Positions 44,197-52,299 are shown, counted from the stretch's first letter. The stretch: 64,000 nt of DNA from Methylocapsa sp. S129 (GCF_009765995.1 NZ_LMUI01000048.1:62001-126000); one strand, 5' to 3'. The notes: generated by a model from the sequence alone, not told the origin. Program-made: numbers and translations.

Positions 44197-44835
44197 TCAG
44201 TCCGGTCGGCGCGCGAGGATCGCCCGCGCCTGCGCCAGCGCGTCCAGGGGCGCCGGCGCGCTCCAGATCGCATCGGCGAGCGCCACAAAATCGGCGCCGG
44301 CGTCGGCGAGTGGGGCGATGTCCTCCAGCGAGGCGGCATAGCCGACGCAGGGCGGTTCGAATATCTCGGCCCACCATTCCACGCGTTCGACCGTCTCGTC
44401 GGCCGGCGGCGTATAGCCGTCGCGCCGGGGCTCGCCGAACATGACGTAATCGACGCCCGCTTCTCCCGCGTTCATCGCTTCGTCGCGCGTGCGCAGCAGC
44501 CCGGCGCCGACGATGCGTTCCGGCTTGAGGCTGGCCAGCGCTTCATTCAGCACGGCGCCGCCGCCGGTCATATGCGCGCCGTCGGCGCCGACTCTGGCGG
44601 CTAGGCGAGGGTCATTGTCGACCAGCAGCGCCGCGCCGGCATGGGCCGCGATCTCGACAAGCCGCGTGACGATCTTCTTGGCGTCGCCTTCGGCGTCCGG
44701 CGCGAGGCGCGCGAGCACGCAGGCGACATCGCCGGCCTCAAGCGCAGCGGCGAGGGTCGACGCGAAATCGTCGAGGTCGGTCACGCGCAGGGGCGGCGTG
44801 AGCAGGTATAATTTGCCGGATTGGGTATTGGCCAT
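44197..44835 (-). CDS. Thiamine phosphate synthase-like protein
   Basis: The 212-residue TIM-barrel protein resembles ThiE/TenI: LYLLTPPLRVTDL at the N-terminus, ALLVDNDPRLAARVGADGAHMT near residues 75-97, IVGAGLLRTRDEAMNAGEAGVDYVMFG near 115-142, and a late ADAGADFVALADAIW. ThiE joins the pyrimidine and thiazole parts of thiamine; TenI isomerises the thiazole. Some ThiE positions, such as the R-x-x-G-x-H-L-G motif, are replaced here by VGADGAHMT, so the activity is uncertain. Not near other thi genes, but close to a Sel1 gene. Confidence 0.75.
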   Translation of the reverse strand: MANTQSGKLYLLTPPLRVTDLDDFASTLAAALEAGDVACVLARLAPDAEGDAKKIVTRLVEIAAHAGAALLVDNDPRLAARVGADGAHMTGGGAVLNEALASLKPERIVGAGLLRTRDEAMNAGEAGVDYVMFGEPRRDGYTPPADETVERVEWWAEIFEPPCVGYAASLEDIAPLADAGADFVALADAIWSAPAPLDALAQARAILARRPD

Positions 44836-44950
44836 GGTCTTGGATTGTTCTCGGCGCGGATTTTGGCCGAGCAATGAGGCTAAAACGTGAGCCGCGCAAG
44901 CGCTGGGCGCTCAGCGGCGACGCTCTGGCTTCATTTCGGCGTCCGTCGCG

Positions 44951-45520
44951 CTAATGCGCGGCGAAAGCCATGCGCAGGCGCTCCACCTGGCTCGCGATCG
45001 CGCTCGGCGCGCCGCCGAATTCCTGCGCGCGCGCGGCGAACAGCGATTGGTCGAGATGAACGATCCGCGCCTGCAGGCGCATGGATTTGAAAGTCAGGGC
45101 GCGCAGGCGCTGCGGCAGTTCGTCGAATAATTCGGGCGCGCAGGCGATCTCCTGGCGCGTCAGCCGGACCTTGTGCTTTTCCGAGGCGGCCTGCGTCGCC
45201 GTCATATCCCCTTCGTTCACGGCGCGCTGCAGCAGCAGCCACGACGCCAATTGCATCAGGCGCGTCGTCAGGCGCATGCTTTCGCTCGCATAGGCCATCG
45301 CCGCGGCGCGGCGCAATTGGCGCGACTCGTCGCGTCCCGCGCCATCGAGATAGCCGGCCGATTCCTCGACCAGCGCCATGCCCTCTTTGAACAGGGTCTT
45401 GAAGCTGTCGGAGGCGGTGAGCCTTTGAACGAAGGAAATGGTCCCCGATCTCGAAGAATCGGGCCAGGAGGGGCCCGGCCTGGAAGGCTCGAACGGGGAG
45501 CCGTCGAACTGGCGCGTCAT
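44951..45520 (-). CDS. rcdA: RcdA-family protein (DUF1465)
   Basis: The 189-residue protein matches RcdA, an adaptor that brings the cell-cycle master regulator CtrA to the ClpXP protease. The core has FKTLFKEGMALVEESAGYLDGAGRDESRQLRRAAAMAYASESMRLTTRLMQLASWLLLQRAVNEGDMT at about residues 40-108, followed by a three-helix-bundle pattern. I chose ATG 45520; the frame extends to 45601 without family-like residues. With the PdhS-like kinase it marks an alphaproteobacterial CtrA cell-cycle system. The gene has its own promoter region of 370 bp upstream. Confidence 0.85.
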   Translation of the reverse strand: MTRQFDGSPFEPSRPGPSWPDSSRSGTISFVQRLTASDSFKTLFKEGMALVEESAGYLDGAGRDESRQLRRAAAMAYASESMRLTTRLMQLASWLLLQRAVNEGDMTATQAASEKHKVRLTRQEIACAPELFDELPQRLRALTFKSMRLQARIVHLDQSLFAARAQEFGGAPSAIASQVERLRMAFAAH

Positions 45521-45893
45521 GATGAATTCTCTCGTCCTTGCCTCGCCGACCGATCCGCGGCCGCCTTGTTGGTAAGGCGGCCTCGGCGGCGCAAGGAGCA
45601 ACGCAAGATTAACGCCTCCAACTCGAAGCTGGCAATTTACTTTTTGATAAGGTTAACGAGGCGTTAAATGAAATCGCGCAAATAAAAAAAAGCCGCCCGG
45701 AGGCGGCCTTTGAGTTGGAAAACGGGAGGCGTCGAACAGAATGGACAGGAGCCATTCAGAATCCAAAAAGAAGGATTGGTTTGATTCATAATCGGTAATC
45801 GTTAACGCGACGTTAAAATGGACGGCCGCTGACGAGAAAATCTTGCCGGTCGCTTCAATTTCGGACAGGGCGGGGCGGGGCGTTCCCGGATTG
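45521..45893. other. 373-bp spacer with a terminator, no gene
   Basis: No coding region is supported. The spacer lies upstream of rcdA on the minus strand and carries several TTAACG strings near 45650 and 45800 (GGTTAACGAGGCGTTAAATG, CGTTAACGCGACGTTAAAAT). They resemble the paired TTAA halves of CtrA boxes (TTAA-N7-TTAA), so CtrA control of rcdA is plausible. Confidence 0.5.
45684..45707 (-). terminator. Intrinsic terminator on the minus strand
   Basis: GCCGCC-CGGA-GGCGGC forms a stem. On the minus strand it is followed by eight T residues. It would end transcription coming from the gene remnant at 45894 before it reaches rcdA. Confidence 0.8.
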
Positions 45894-46090
45894 TTACGCC
45901 TCGCGGCGCTTGATTTTGGCGCGTAGGAGCGCGAGCAGGGCGGCGCGTTGCTCGGCGTCGGGGAAGGCGCGCGCCGGAATCACCGCCGCCTGATTACGCG
46001 ACAGCCAGAGCCAGATCAGGCCGGCGCCCTCTTCCAGATCGACGAATTTCGCCCAGTCATAGCGTCCCTCGACGGTGACGGGACCGGTTC
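45894..46090 (-). pseudogene. C-terminal remnant of a YcxB-like protein gene
   Basis: Reading back from the stop at 45894 gives about 65 residues: GPVTVEGRYDWAKFVDLEEG, then AGLIWLWLSRNQAAVIPARA and FPDAEQRAALLALLRAKIKR. This is the end of a YcxB-like domain (a strand, a W-x-x-F turn, then P-x-R-A-F and a basic helix). Upstream of about 46090 the similarity stops and no start codon or membrane helices are found, so the N-terminal two thirds are lost. A good terminator still follows it. Confidence 0.65.
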
Positions 46091-46868
46091 GCGCATCGTC
46101 TGGCGCCGCGCACGACGTCGATGAGGACCGCCGATGGAATAGCGTCGGAATAGCTGGAGCGCCCTAAGGACCCGACACGGCCCGTCGAAATCCCTGCTAA
46201 GTCCTTGATTCTCGCTGGCGCGGAAGGCCGCCGGCTTCCGTGAAACGGGCGATATCAACGACTTGGATCCCTTCGGACTTCCACATCGAAATTTTCCGGC
46301 GCAAATCGAGCCGACGAGCCCTGTGACGGACGGCGAGGCAGTCGGACTGGCCGGGCGCCTCGGCTCAAGCGATCGGGCTTTCGCGCGGAGAGGACGGGAG
46401 CGTTCAAGCCAGGTTTCCCCCCGGGAATATCTCTTTTGGAAACAAGGCAAGAACACTATCATGGATTCTTATTTTCAGAAACAGAATATTACTCCGCTAT
46501 CGGCGGGGCTGTCCGGAGAGGCTTAAGCCCGCACGGCGAGCGACCGTGCGGATGCCATCGTCGTGCTCGCCGTAAAGGGCAAGCCGCTTCGCGGGCGCTA
46601 CGCGCCCCTTGACGGCTGCGCGCGCCGATGGCGTTTGGCTGATCATGTTGTTTTGGTGACCGAAGCGGCCCCAAAAGGCCGCTTTCGTGCACCAAAACAA
46701 CATGGATGCCACTTGCCGCGCCGACGAGACGCAGTCACGCCGAAGGCGCCGAAGCGAAGCGGAGGACCGGCGCAGCCGGTTGACGGCGGCTCGGCGGCGT
46801 GGCCCATCCTACGTCGCTCCCCAGCTGGACAGCCGTGGGCTCGTTCCTCTCCGCGCCAGCCCATCCCC
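46091..46868. other. 778-bp region without a supported gene
   Basis: Several short frames cross this region on both strands, but none has a ribosome site, family motif or normal codon pattern. It contains the long palindrome at 46644 and other inverted pieces, such as CGCACGG-CGAGCGA-CCGTGCG at 46532. It may be the scar of a deletion or insertion that also truncated the YcxB-like gene. Confidence 0.5.
46644..46704. repeat. 61-bp near-perfect palindrome
   Basis: The left arm begins CATGTTGTTTTGGTG and, after a short mismatch, ends CGAAGCGGCC at 46670. The right arm (46677-46704) is its complement and ends CACCAAAACAACATG. The loop is CCAAAA. Only about two bases of slip break the symmetry over some 27 bp per arm. 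The hairpin would be very stable. It could be a mobile palindromic repeat, a terminator or a recombination site. Confidence 0.75.
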
Positions 46869-47075
46869 TCAGCTCTTGAAAAACGCGCTCGCGGCCTGTT
46901 TGGTCGCCTCGCGCGCCTTGATGGCGGCCTCAAGGCGGAGGATTTCCTGTTTGAGGCTCTCGATCCGCTCGGCCAGTTCCGGCGCCGAGAGCAAATCGAT
47001 GGGCTGGCCGATCTCATGTACCGCGGCCGCCTTGCGCGGCGCGCCAAAAATGCTCTCCTCGTCAGATACGGCCAT
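46869..47075 (-). CDS. DUF1192 small protein
   Basis: The 68-residue protein fits DUF1192: IFGAPRKAAAVHEIGQPIDLLSAPELAERIESLKQEILRLEAAI at residues 9-52, with a heptad pattern over the last 35 residues that should form a coiled coil. Function unknown; the family is conserved in alphaproteobacteria and is often divergent from a quinone oxidoreductase or GST gene, as here. It starts at ATG 47075, 89 bp from the GST gene. Confidence 0.85.
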   Translation of the reverse strand: MAVSDEESIFGAPRKAAAVHEIGQPIDLLSAPELAERIESLKQEILRLEAAIKAREATKQAASAFFKS

Positions 47076-47164
47076 CGGTCGCTCCCGCTTGCTTGCTCAG
47101 CCGAATATAAGGAATATTCGCCTCCCGCGCTCGCCTCAACAGTCAGGCTCTTACGGAATTCGCC

Positions 47165-47809
47165 ATGCAACTGATCGGAATGCTCGATTCTCCCTATGTG
47201 CGCCGCGTCGCCATCGCGCTGATGCGGCTCGATCTGCCCTTCGAGCACCGGCCGATTTCGCTGTTCCGTCACATCGATGAGTTCAAAGCGATCAATCCGC
47301 TGCTGAAAGCGCCGACGCTGGTCGCCGACGACGGAACCGTGCTGATGGATTCGACGCTGATCATCGACTATGCGGTCACGCTCGCGCCGGACGCGCGCAG
47401 CCTCTGGCCGCGCGCGCCAAAGGCGAAGCTGCGCGCCGCCAGGCTCATCGGCCTGTCGCTCGTCGTCTGCGAAAAGGCGGTGCAGTTTCACTATGAGCGC
47501 GAGCTGCGCCCGCCCGAAAAGCAGCATGAGCCCTGGGCGGCGCGCGTGCGCGGCCAATTGCTCGCCGGGCTTGACGCATTGGAGCTGGAGATCAATGAGG
47601 GCAGGGGCTGGCTGTTCGAGGATCGCCTGACGCTCGCCGACATCACCTTGGCGGCGGCCTTCGCCTTCACCCAGGGCAATCTCAGCGATATCGTCGACAA
47701 GGCGCGTTACGGGGCCATCGCTTCGTTCAGCGCACGCGCCGAAGAACTGCCAGAGTTTCGCGCGGCGCCCGCCGAAGATGGCGCAACCGTCAGCTTGCCC
47801 GCGCGTTGA
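47165..47809 (+). CDS. Glutathione S-transferase family protein
   Basis: The 214-residue protein has an N-terminal thioredoxin-like domain (MQLIGMLDSPYVRRVAIALM, LLKAPTLVADDGTVLMDSTLIIDYA with the cis-Pro-like K-A-P and the E/D-S glutathione loop replaced by D-S) and a C-terminal helical domain (LFEDRLTLADITLAAAFAF, with the N-capping box). The N-terminal catalytic residue is probably the Ser in LDSPYVRR. Likely a detoxifying transferase; substrate unknown. It is followed by a repeat element and then a quinone oxidoreductase gene. Confidence 0.88.
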   Translation: MQLIGMLDSPYVRRVAIALMRLDLPFEHRPISLFRHIDEFKAINPLLKAPTLVADDGTVLMDSTLIIDYAVTLAPDARSLWPRAPKAKLRAARLIGLSLVVCEKAVQFHYERELRPPEKQHEPWAARVRGQLLAGLDALELEINEGRGWLFEDRLTLADITLAAAFAFTQGNLSDIVDKARYGAIASFSARAEELPEFRAAPAEDGATVSLPAR

Positions 47810-47814
47810 TCAAT

Positions 47815-47975
47815 TCCCCCTCCCCGCGAAGCGGGGGAGGGGTTAGGGGTGGGGGTTGTGCGATGTTGGGATGCCCAAGTCTCGCGCCGCTGAACCTCTC
47901 CGGCGAATCGACCCTCGCGAGCGAGTTTTGCCCTCGAAAGCCACCCCGGCCCCTCCCCGCTCCGCGGAGAGGGGA
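47815..47975. repeat. GC-rich dispersed inverted-repeat element
   Basis: The element opens with CCCCCTCCCCGC-GAA-GCGGGGGAGGGG, has a centre of about 110 bp, and closes with CCCCTCCCCGCTCCGCGGAGAGGGG. Both ends are hairpins. Elements of this type are scattered between genes in related genomes. It separates the GST gene from the quinone oxidoreductase gene and may end transcription. Confidence 0.7.
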
Positions 47976-48058
47976 GAAGATCGCGGACATGATTTTCTGA
48001 CGCACTAGAACCAAGTCCCGGGCCGCCATGGCCCGCCCCATTGTGAAGCGAGGCCGCC

Positions 48059-49057
48059 GTGTCCGATCTGCCCGAAATGATGAACGCCGTCGTCGTCGCC
48101 CATCCCGGCGGCCCCGAAGTGCTGCATGTCGAGCAGCGGCCGCGCCCGTCGCCGGGCGAGGGCGAGATTCTCATCGCCGTCGAGGCGGCCGGAATCAATC
48201 GGCCCGATACGCTGCAGCGTCAGGGGCTCTATCCGCCGCCGCCCGGCGCCCCTGACACTCTGGGGCTGGAAGTCGCGGGCAAGATTGTCGCGCTCGGCGC
48301 CAAGGCGACGCGCTTTTCCCTGGGCGACAGCGTTCTGGCTCTGGTTCCCGGCGGCGGCTATGCGCAATATTGCGTGGCGCATGAAAGCAATGCGCTGCCG
48401 ATCCCCGCCGGCCTTTCGATGATCGAGGCGGCGGCGATCCCCGAGACCTTCTTCACCGTCTGGACCAATGTTTTCGATCGCGGCGCTCTGAAGGCGGGCG
48501 AAACCCTGCTCGTGCATGGCGGAACATCGGGCATCGGCACCACGGCGATCGCTTTGGCCAAAGCCTTTGGCGCGACGGTGATCGCGACGGCTGGGTCGGA
48601 CGACAAGACGATCGCCTGCGCCAAGCTCGGCGCCGATTTCGTCGTGAACTATCGGACGTCGGATTTTGTCGCGGCGACGATGGCCGCCACCGATTCGCGC
48701 GGCGCCGACGTCATTCTCGACATGGTCGGCGGCGATTATGTCGCACGCAATTATGCGGCGGCGGCGGTGGGCGGCCGCATCGTGCAGATCGCCTTCCTCA
48801 ATGGGCCGAAAGCCACGCTCGATCTGCGCCCGTTGATGATCAAGCGCCTCGTCCATACCGGTTCGACCCTGCGCCCGCGCGCCCCGGCGGCAAAGGCTGT
48901 TATCGCCGACGCGCTGCATGCGAAAGTCTGGCCGCTGCTGGCGGCGGGGCGCTGCAAACCGGTGATCGATTCGACCTATCCGCTCGCCGAGGCGGCGAGC
49001 GCGCATGCGCGGATGGAAAGCTCGGCGCATATCGGTAAGATTGTTTTCACGCTTTAG
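48059..49057 (+). CDS. NAD(P)H quinone oxidoreductase, PIG3/zeta-crystallin type
   Basis: The 332-residue medium-chain reductase has a GroES-like N-terminal part (MNAVVVAHPGGPEVLHVEQRPRPSPGEGEILIAV, GINRPDTLQRQGLYPPPPGAPDTLGLEVAG) and a Rossmann domain with LLVHGGTSGIGTTAIALAKAFGATVIATAGS near residues 144-174. The zinc ligands of alcohol dehydrogenases are absent. R-Q-G-x-Y-P-P-P-P-G-A is typical of the PIG3 subgroup, which reduces quinones with NADPH. Start at GTG 48059 after AGGCCGCC; an ATG lies six codons later. Confidence 0.9.
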   Translation: MSDLPEMMNAVVVAHPGGPEVLHVEQRPRPSPGEGEILIAVEAAGINRPDTLQRQGLYPPPPGAPDTLGLEVAGKIVALGAKATRFSLGDSVLALVPGGGYAQYCVAHESNALPIPAGLSMIEAAAIPETFFTVWTNVFDRGALKAGETLLVHGGTSGIGTTAIALAKAFGATVIATAGSDDKTIACAKLGADFVVNYRTSDFVAATMAATDSRGADVILDMVGGDYVARNYAAAAVGGRIVQIAFLNGPKATLDLRPLMIKRLVHTGSTLRPRAPAAKAVIADALHAKVWPLLAAGRCKPVIDSTYPLAEAASAHARMESSAHIGKIVFTL

Positions 49058-49075
49058 CGGTAAAACTGGCCTAGG

Positions 49076-49122
49076 AATTGCTTGTCGATTATCTCAGATA
49101 ATTGCTTGTCAATTATCTCAGA
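49076..49122. repeat. Two 23-bp direct repeats with alternative hairpins
   Basis: AATTGCTTGTCGATTATCTC at 49076 and its near copy at 49100 differ at one base over 23 bp (period 24). The join creates ATTATC-TCA-GATAAT and GATAATTG-CTTGT-CAATTATC, two stems that cannot form together. It lies just after the quinone oxidoreductase stop in a 330-bp spacer that otherwise has no gene. Confidence 0.7.
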
Positions 49123-49387
49123 CGATGGCGTTGACGATGCCGGCGCCTCCGTTAAACTGTCATGAGAATCAACGACAAAGCATACTAACGACAAGGTGCG
49201 GATACGATGCGCGGAGTTGAGGATTAAATGAGCGGTCCGGCGCACTCCCGTTCAGAGTTTCGCGCCTCGCCAGTCCTTCCGTCGCTTTCCGCCACTTTCC
49301 CAAATTTCCAGAAGACTACCGTCCGGGCGTATCGACGCGGCGTCCGGACGCGAGATCTTGCGTCGGCCTGTCAGAAGGAATTTGCCC

Positions 49388-50125
49388 TTGAGCAAGCGCT
49401 TCGAAAAACAGAAACGCCGGAACGGCCGTTCATTCGCAACGGCTGAAATCATCGAACTCCATCGGCCAGACAAATTCGAAACGGAACGCGCTCTTCCCCC
49501 CATCAAGGCTCTCAACCCGACCCAAGCAGATTATCTCGACGCCCTTCGCAACTCCCCCCAGGTGGTGGTCCTGGGGCCGGCCGGCACCGGCAAGACATGG
49601 ATCGCCGCCACCTATGCCGCCGATCTCTATCGCAAGCGGCGCATCGCCAAAATCATCCTGACCCGGCCTAATGTCCCCTGCGGCCGCTCGCTCGGATTTT
49701 TCCCCGGCTCCCTCGAAGAAAAATTCGCGCCCTGGGCCGCCCCGATCGTCGACGCGATCAAGGATCGGATCGGCGCCGCCGCCTATGAGATCGCCCTCAA
49801 GAAGGGCGACATCGAAATGGTCCCTTTCGAAGTCATGCGCGGCCGGTCGTGGAAAAACGCCTTCGTTCTGCTCGACGAGGCGCAGAACACGACGCCCGCC
49901 GAGATCAAGACCTTCCTCACCCGCATCGGCGAGGATTGCTCGGTCGTGGTCAATGGCGATGTCAGCCAATGCGATCTCGCCGAAGCCTCCGGCCTGCGCG
50001 CCGTGCTGCAATTGGTCCGCGCGCAGGGCCTGCCGGTGCCGGTGATCGAATTCACCCTCGACGACATCGTGCGCTCAGGCCTCTGCGCGATGTGGGTGCG
50101 CGCGTTCGAGGAGGCGCGGCTCTGA
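49388..50125 (+). CDS. PhoH-family ATPase
   Basis: The 245-residue protein has the PhoH ATPase core: LNPTQADYLDALRNSPQVVVLGPAGTGKT with a Walker A near residues 65-72, RPNVPCGRSLGFFPGSLEEKFAPWAAPI near 105-132, Walker B VLLDEAQNTTPAEIKTFLTR near 170-189 and the sensor VVNGDVSQCDL. PhoH proteins are putative RNA helicases or nucleases that respond to phosphate limitation or other stress. It lacks the KH-like or PIN N-terminal domain of long forms. I chose TTG 49388 with AAGGAA at good distance. It is not next to ybeY or ybeZ partners, so it is a secondary PhoH rather than YbeZ. Confidence 0.9.
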   Translation: MSKRFEKQKRRNGRSFATAEIIELHRPDKFETERALPPIKALNPTQADYLDALRNSPQVVVLGPAGTGKTWIAATYAADLYRKRRIAKIILTRPNVPCGRSLGFFPGSLEEKFAPWAAPIVDAIKDRIGAAAYEIALKKGDIEMVPFEVMRGRSWKNAFVLLDEAQNTTPAEIKTFLTRIGEDCSVVVNGDVSQCDLAEASGLRAVLQLVRAQGLPVPVIEFTLDDIVRSGLCAMWVRAFEEARL

Positions 50126-50209
50126 GGTTGGCGGCGCGGGTGATACGCGCAGGCTAGTTTGGCAGCGATTCCGACGAGGAGCGTCAACTGGCGCTCCTCG
50201 TGAAGTCGT

Positions 50210-50875
50210 TCAAGGAAGGCTCACCTTTGAATGCGTACCGCTCAATGTTCCAGCGCCCTCGCTGCGAAGTTGTGCGATCTTCTCAAAGCCGATGTAGTGG
50301 GTCTTCTTTCCGCTCAATCCGTTCGAACAGGCGTTCCCGATCTCAAACGGGCTCACCTCCCCATAAGCGAAGTCGACTCCGCCTTTTGGGACGCCCAGCC
50401 TCGTCCGCAAATCCTCATAAAGGTGCGGGTCGGCACGCCATTGAAGCCTGTGCTGTTGTTCAGGGGAGCCGTACACGATGAAACGATGGCCTAGGTCCTT
50501 ATGACGCCCGTCCCGGTAGGTGCGCCACTTCGTCTGTAGGCGGGCATCCCAGGAGGCTCCGACGGAGAAAGCACTGCTGATATCTTCAACCACGACGTTC
50601 TCTTCGCGGCGATATTCGATCAGTTGGCGAACGAAATTCGAAGCCAAGGAGCGAGGACAGTCGAGCCACAAGTGCGGAACATCAGGAAATTTAGGGTCAT
50701 GAAAGATGCGCGTCCACAGGAAATCGAAGGCGATCTTACCCTCCGGCGTCAGAAGGCAGCCATAATTCTCCGAGGGTCGGGCCATATCGCATGTGACTAG
50801 CCCATCAATAAACGAAATCGCATCGCGGCCCGCGACGCGCACAAAGGCTCTGTCAGCGAGCAGCACGGTGGGCAT
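50210..50875 (-). CDS. Truncated, divergent YgfZ/GcvT-like folate-binding protein
   Basis: The 221-residue protein has the N-terminal YgfZ pattern (LLADRAFVRVAGRDAISFIDGLVTCDM at residues 6-32, YGCLLTPEGKIAFDFLWTRI near 37-56, FVRQLIEYRREENVVVEDIS). YgfZ helps iron-sulfur cluster assembly with tetrahydrofolate. The diagnostic K-G-C-Y-x-G-Q-E motif is not recognisable; at its expected place stands NGLSGKKTHYIGFEK. The usual 60-100 residues beyond are missing. It may be an old paralogue in decay or a form with a new role. Codon use is less GC-biased than in its neighbours, and it borders the repeat-bracketed island. Confidence 0.65.
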   Translation of the reverse strand: MPTVLLADRAFVRVAGRDAISFIDGLVTCDMARPSENYGCLLTPEGKIAFDFLWTRIFHDPKFPDVPHLWLDCPRSLASNFVRQLIEYRREENVVVEDISSAFSVGASWDARLQTKWRTYRDGRHKDLGHRFIVYGSPEQQHRLQWRADPHLYEDLRTRLGVPKGGVDFAYGEVSPFEIGNACSNGLSGKKTHYIGFEKIAQLRSEGAGTLSGTHSKVSLP

Positions 50876-50955
50876 AAGCAAAGGACCCGCTAATTTCGAA
50901 AAGAATTACTTCGGTTCACGATTGCACGGATCCTCCTTCTGTCAAGCGAACGTCG

Positions 50956-50993
50956 GTTTTACGGTGACGCTTTAGTTTTACGGTGACGCTTTA
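50956..50993 (+). repeat. Tandem pair of GTTTTACGGTGACGCTTTA
   Basis: Two exact 19-bp copies lie head to tail. A shorter inverted copy (CACCGTAAAAC) is at 51047-51057 and a forward copy is at 52636-52652. The repeats stand at both sides of the acyltransferase gene in AT-rich DNA. Confidence 0.85.
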
Positions 50994-51046
50994 CTCAATC
51001 CCTATTTTGTTGTTTTGCAGAAGAAAAAGAGAATTGATTACGTAGC

Positions 51047-51057
51047 CACCGTAAAAC
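51047..51057 (-). repeat. Inverted copy of the GTTTTACGGTG motif
   Basis: CACCGTAAAAC is the complement of the first 11 bases of the 19-bp repeat. It lies 31 bp before the acyltransferase stop, so it faces the copies at 50956. Confidence 0.6.
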
Positions 51058-51087
51058 CAGGAGATCATCGGGGTGGCCAAGCCATGA

Positions 51088-52299
51088 TTACAAGACGCGC
51101 CGCGCGCCCGGAATCCAAAGCAACGCCTGTGCGGTCATCCAACTGAACAGCAGCGCGAAAGTAAAGGTCGCCGCGAATTTTATGCTCGCGGGGGCGGGTT
51201 GATCGAGGAGCATGAATTGCGCCCAGAGAACAAAGACATAATGGACGAGATAGATCGTGTAGGCGCTGCGCGCGAGTGAATCCATCCAGGGGCGGCGCGT
51301 GCGGACAGCGCCCCGAAACAGGGCGAGGAAGCCGAAGCAACTTGCAACGCAACTGAGCACCCACAAAATCGACTCCAAAGCGCCCATGCCGCGCGGTGAG
51401 AGGATGCTGATCAAGCTTTGGCTGCGCGGGACAAAGACCAATAAATTATACGCGACAAAACAGCCCCTGATCCACCAACGCCAGTTGCGCGCCAGCCCCC
51501 CATCCCGCGACAGCAAACCCCGATCGAGATTCTGCGCGCCGACCAAGGCGCCCGCGAAAAACCAGGCGAGGTAGAGACCGATGCGGCAGACCTGGAGATA
51601 AAACGGCTTGGTCAGCAAAGGAGCCCAGACGCCAAAGCCGAAGATGGAGAGCATAGGTAGATACATCAAAGCGCAAACAACAAGCATCACGCCGAAGGCC
51701 GGCAGCGGGCGCTCGATGAACCACCGGAAGGCCGACGGGCAATTGAACGTGCGCCGGGGAAATACAGCGAATATAGCCGCCGCGACGACGTCGAAGAGCA
51801 ACAGCATCCAGACAAACCAAAGCGGGCCAGGAGGCCAGCCGTGGGTTGTGATATTCTGACGCCAGTAGTCGAGGTAGCCGTCGTCATGACCGGCTGCGCG
51901 CCACGCGGCATAATAGGCCGCCGGCATCAGCACCGTCACACCGACGGCGAAGGGCAAACCCAGCCGGAGAAATCGGTGACTCAGAAAAGCCGGCGCGCCC
52001 GATCGCCTGAGCGAGGGCAAGACAAACAGGCCGGATATGAAAAACATCAGCGACATGAAAAATACGTCGTTGAAGTTCTCGGCATAATCGAGGAAGAGCC
52101 AACGCGCTCCGTCGACAACCGGCGCGGTTGAAGCCAAATAGTTTGCGGAATCGATGCGGGCGAAATTGGTGTAAGCGAGACCGCTATGGTGCGCTACGAC
52201 CATCAGCGTCAATGTCGCTCTGAGGTAGTCTAGCGAGACGTCTCTTGCGGACTTAGCGTCGGCTACGAACGGGTTAATGGCGGCGGACAAGACGACCAT
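51088..52299 (-). CDS. Acyltransferase 3 family membrane protein
   Basis: The 403-residue protein has about ten membrane helices and the acyltransferase 3 signature at its N-terminus (RDVSLDYLRATLTLMVVAHHSGLAY, with the H-H pair near residue 40), then a long loop and FFMSLMFFISGLFVLPSLRRSG with FLSHRFLRLGLPF. Family members put acetyl, succinyl or other acyl groups on sugars or glucans of the envelope (OpgC, OafA). I chose ATG 52299 with GAGG five bases upstream. It lies inside an AT-richer segment bounded by short repeats, so it may have been acquired. Confidence 0.88.
   Translation of the reverse strand: MVVLSAAINPFVADAKSARDVSLDYLRATLTLMVVAHHSGLAYTNFARIDSANYLASTAPVVDGARWLFLDYAENFNDVFFMSLMFFISGLFVLPSLRRSGAPAFLSHRFLRLGLPFAVGVTVLMPAAYYAAWRAAGHDDGYLDYWRQNITTHGWPPGPLWFVWMLLLFDVVAAAIFAVFPRRTFNCPSAFRWFIERPLPAFGVMLVVCALMYLPMLSIFGFGVWAPLLTKPFYLQVCRIGLYLAWFFAGALVGAQNLDRGLLSRDGGLARNWRWWIRGCFVAYNLLVFVPRSQSLISILSPRGMGALESILWVLSCVASCFGFLALFRGAVRTRRPWMDSLARSAYTIYLVHYVFVLWAQFMLLDQPAPASIKFAATFTFALLFSWMTAQALLWIPGARRVL

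Noticed and set aside
46263-47557. Several frames around the long palindrome
   Set aside because: Each reads through the palindrome or through antisense DUF1192/GST sequence, and none shows a start signal or motif.
49228-49446. 72-residue frame before phoH
   Set aside because: It has a weak GAGG site, but the product has no motif and its end overlaps the phoH N-terminus in another frame. Kept as spacer.
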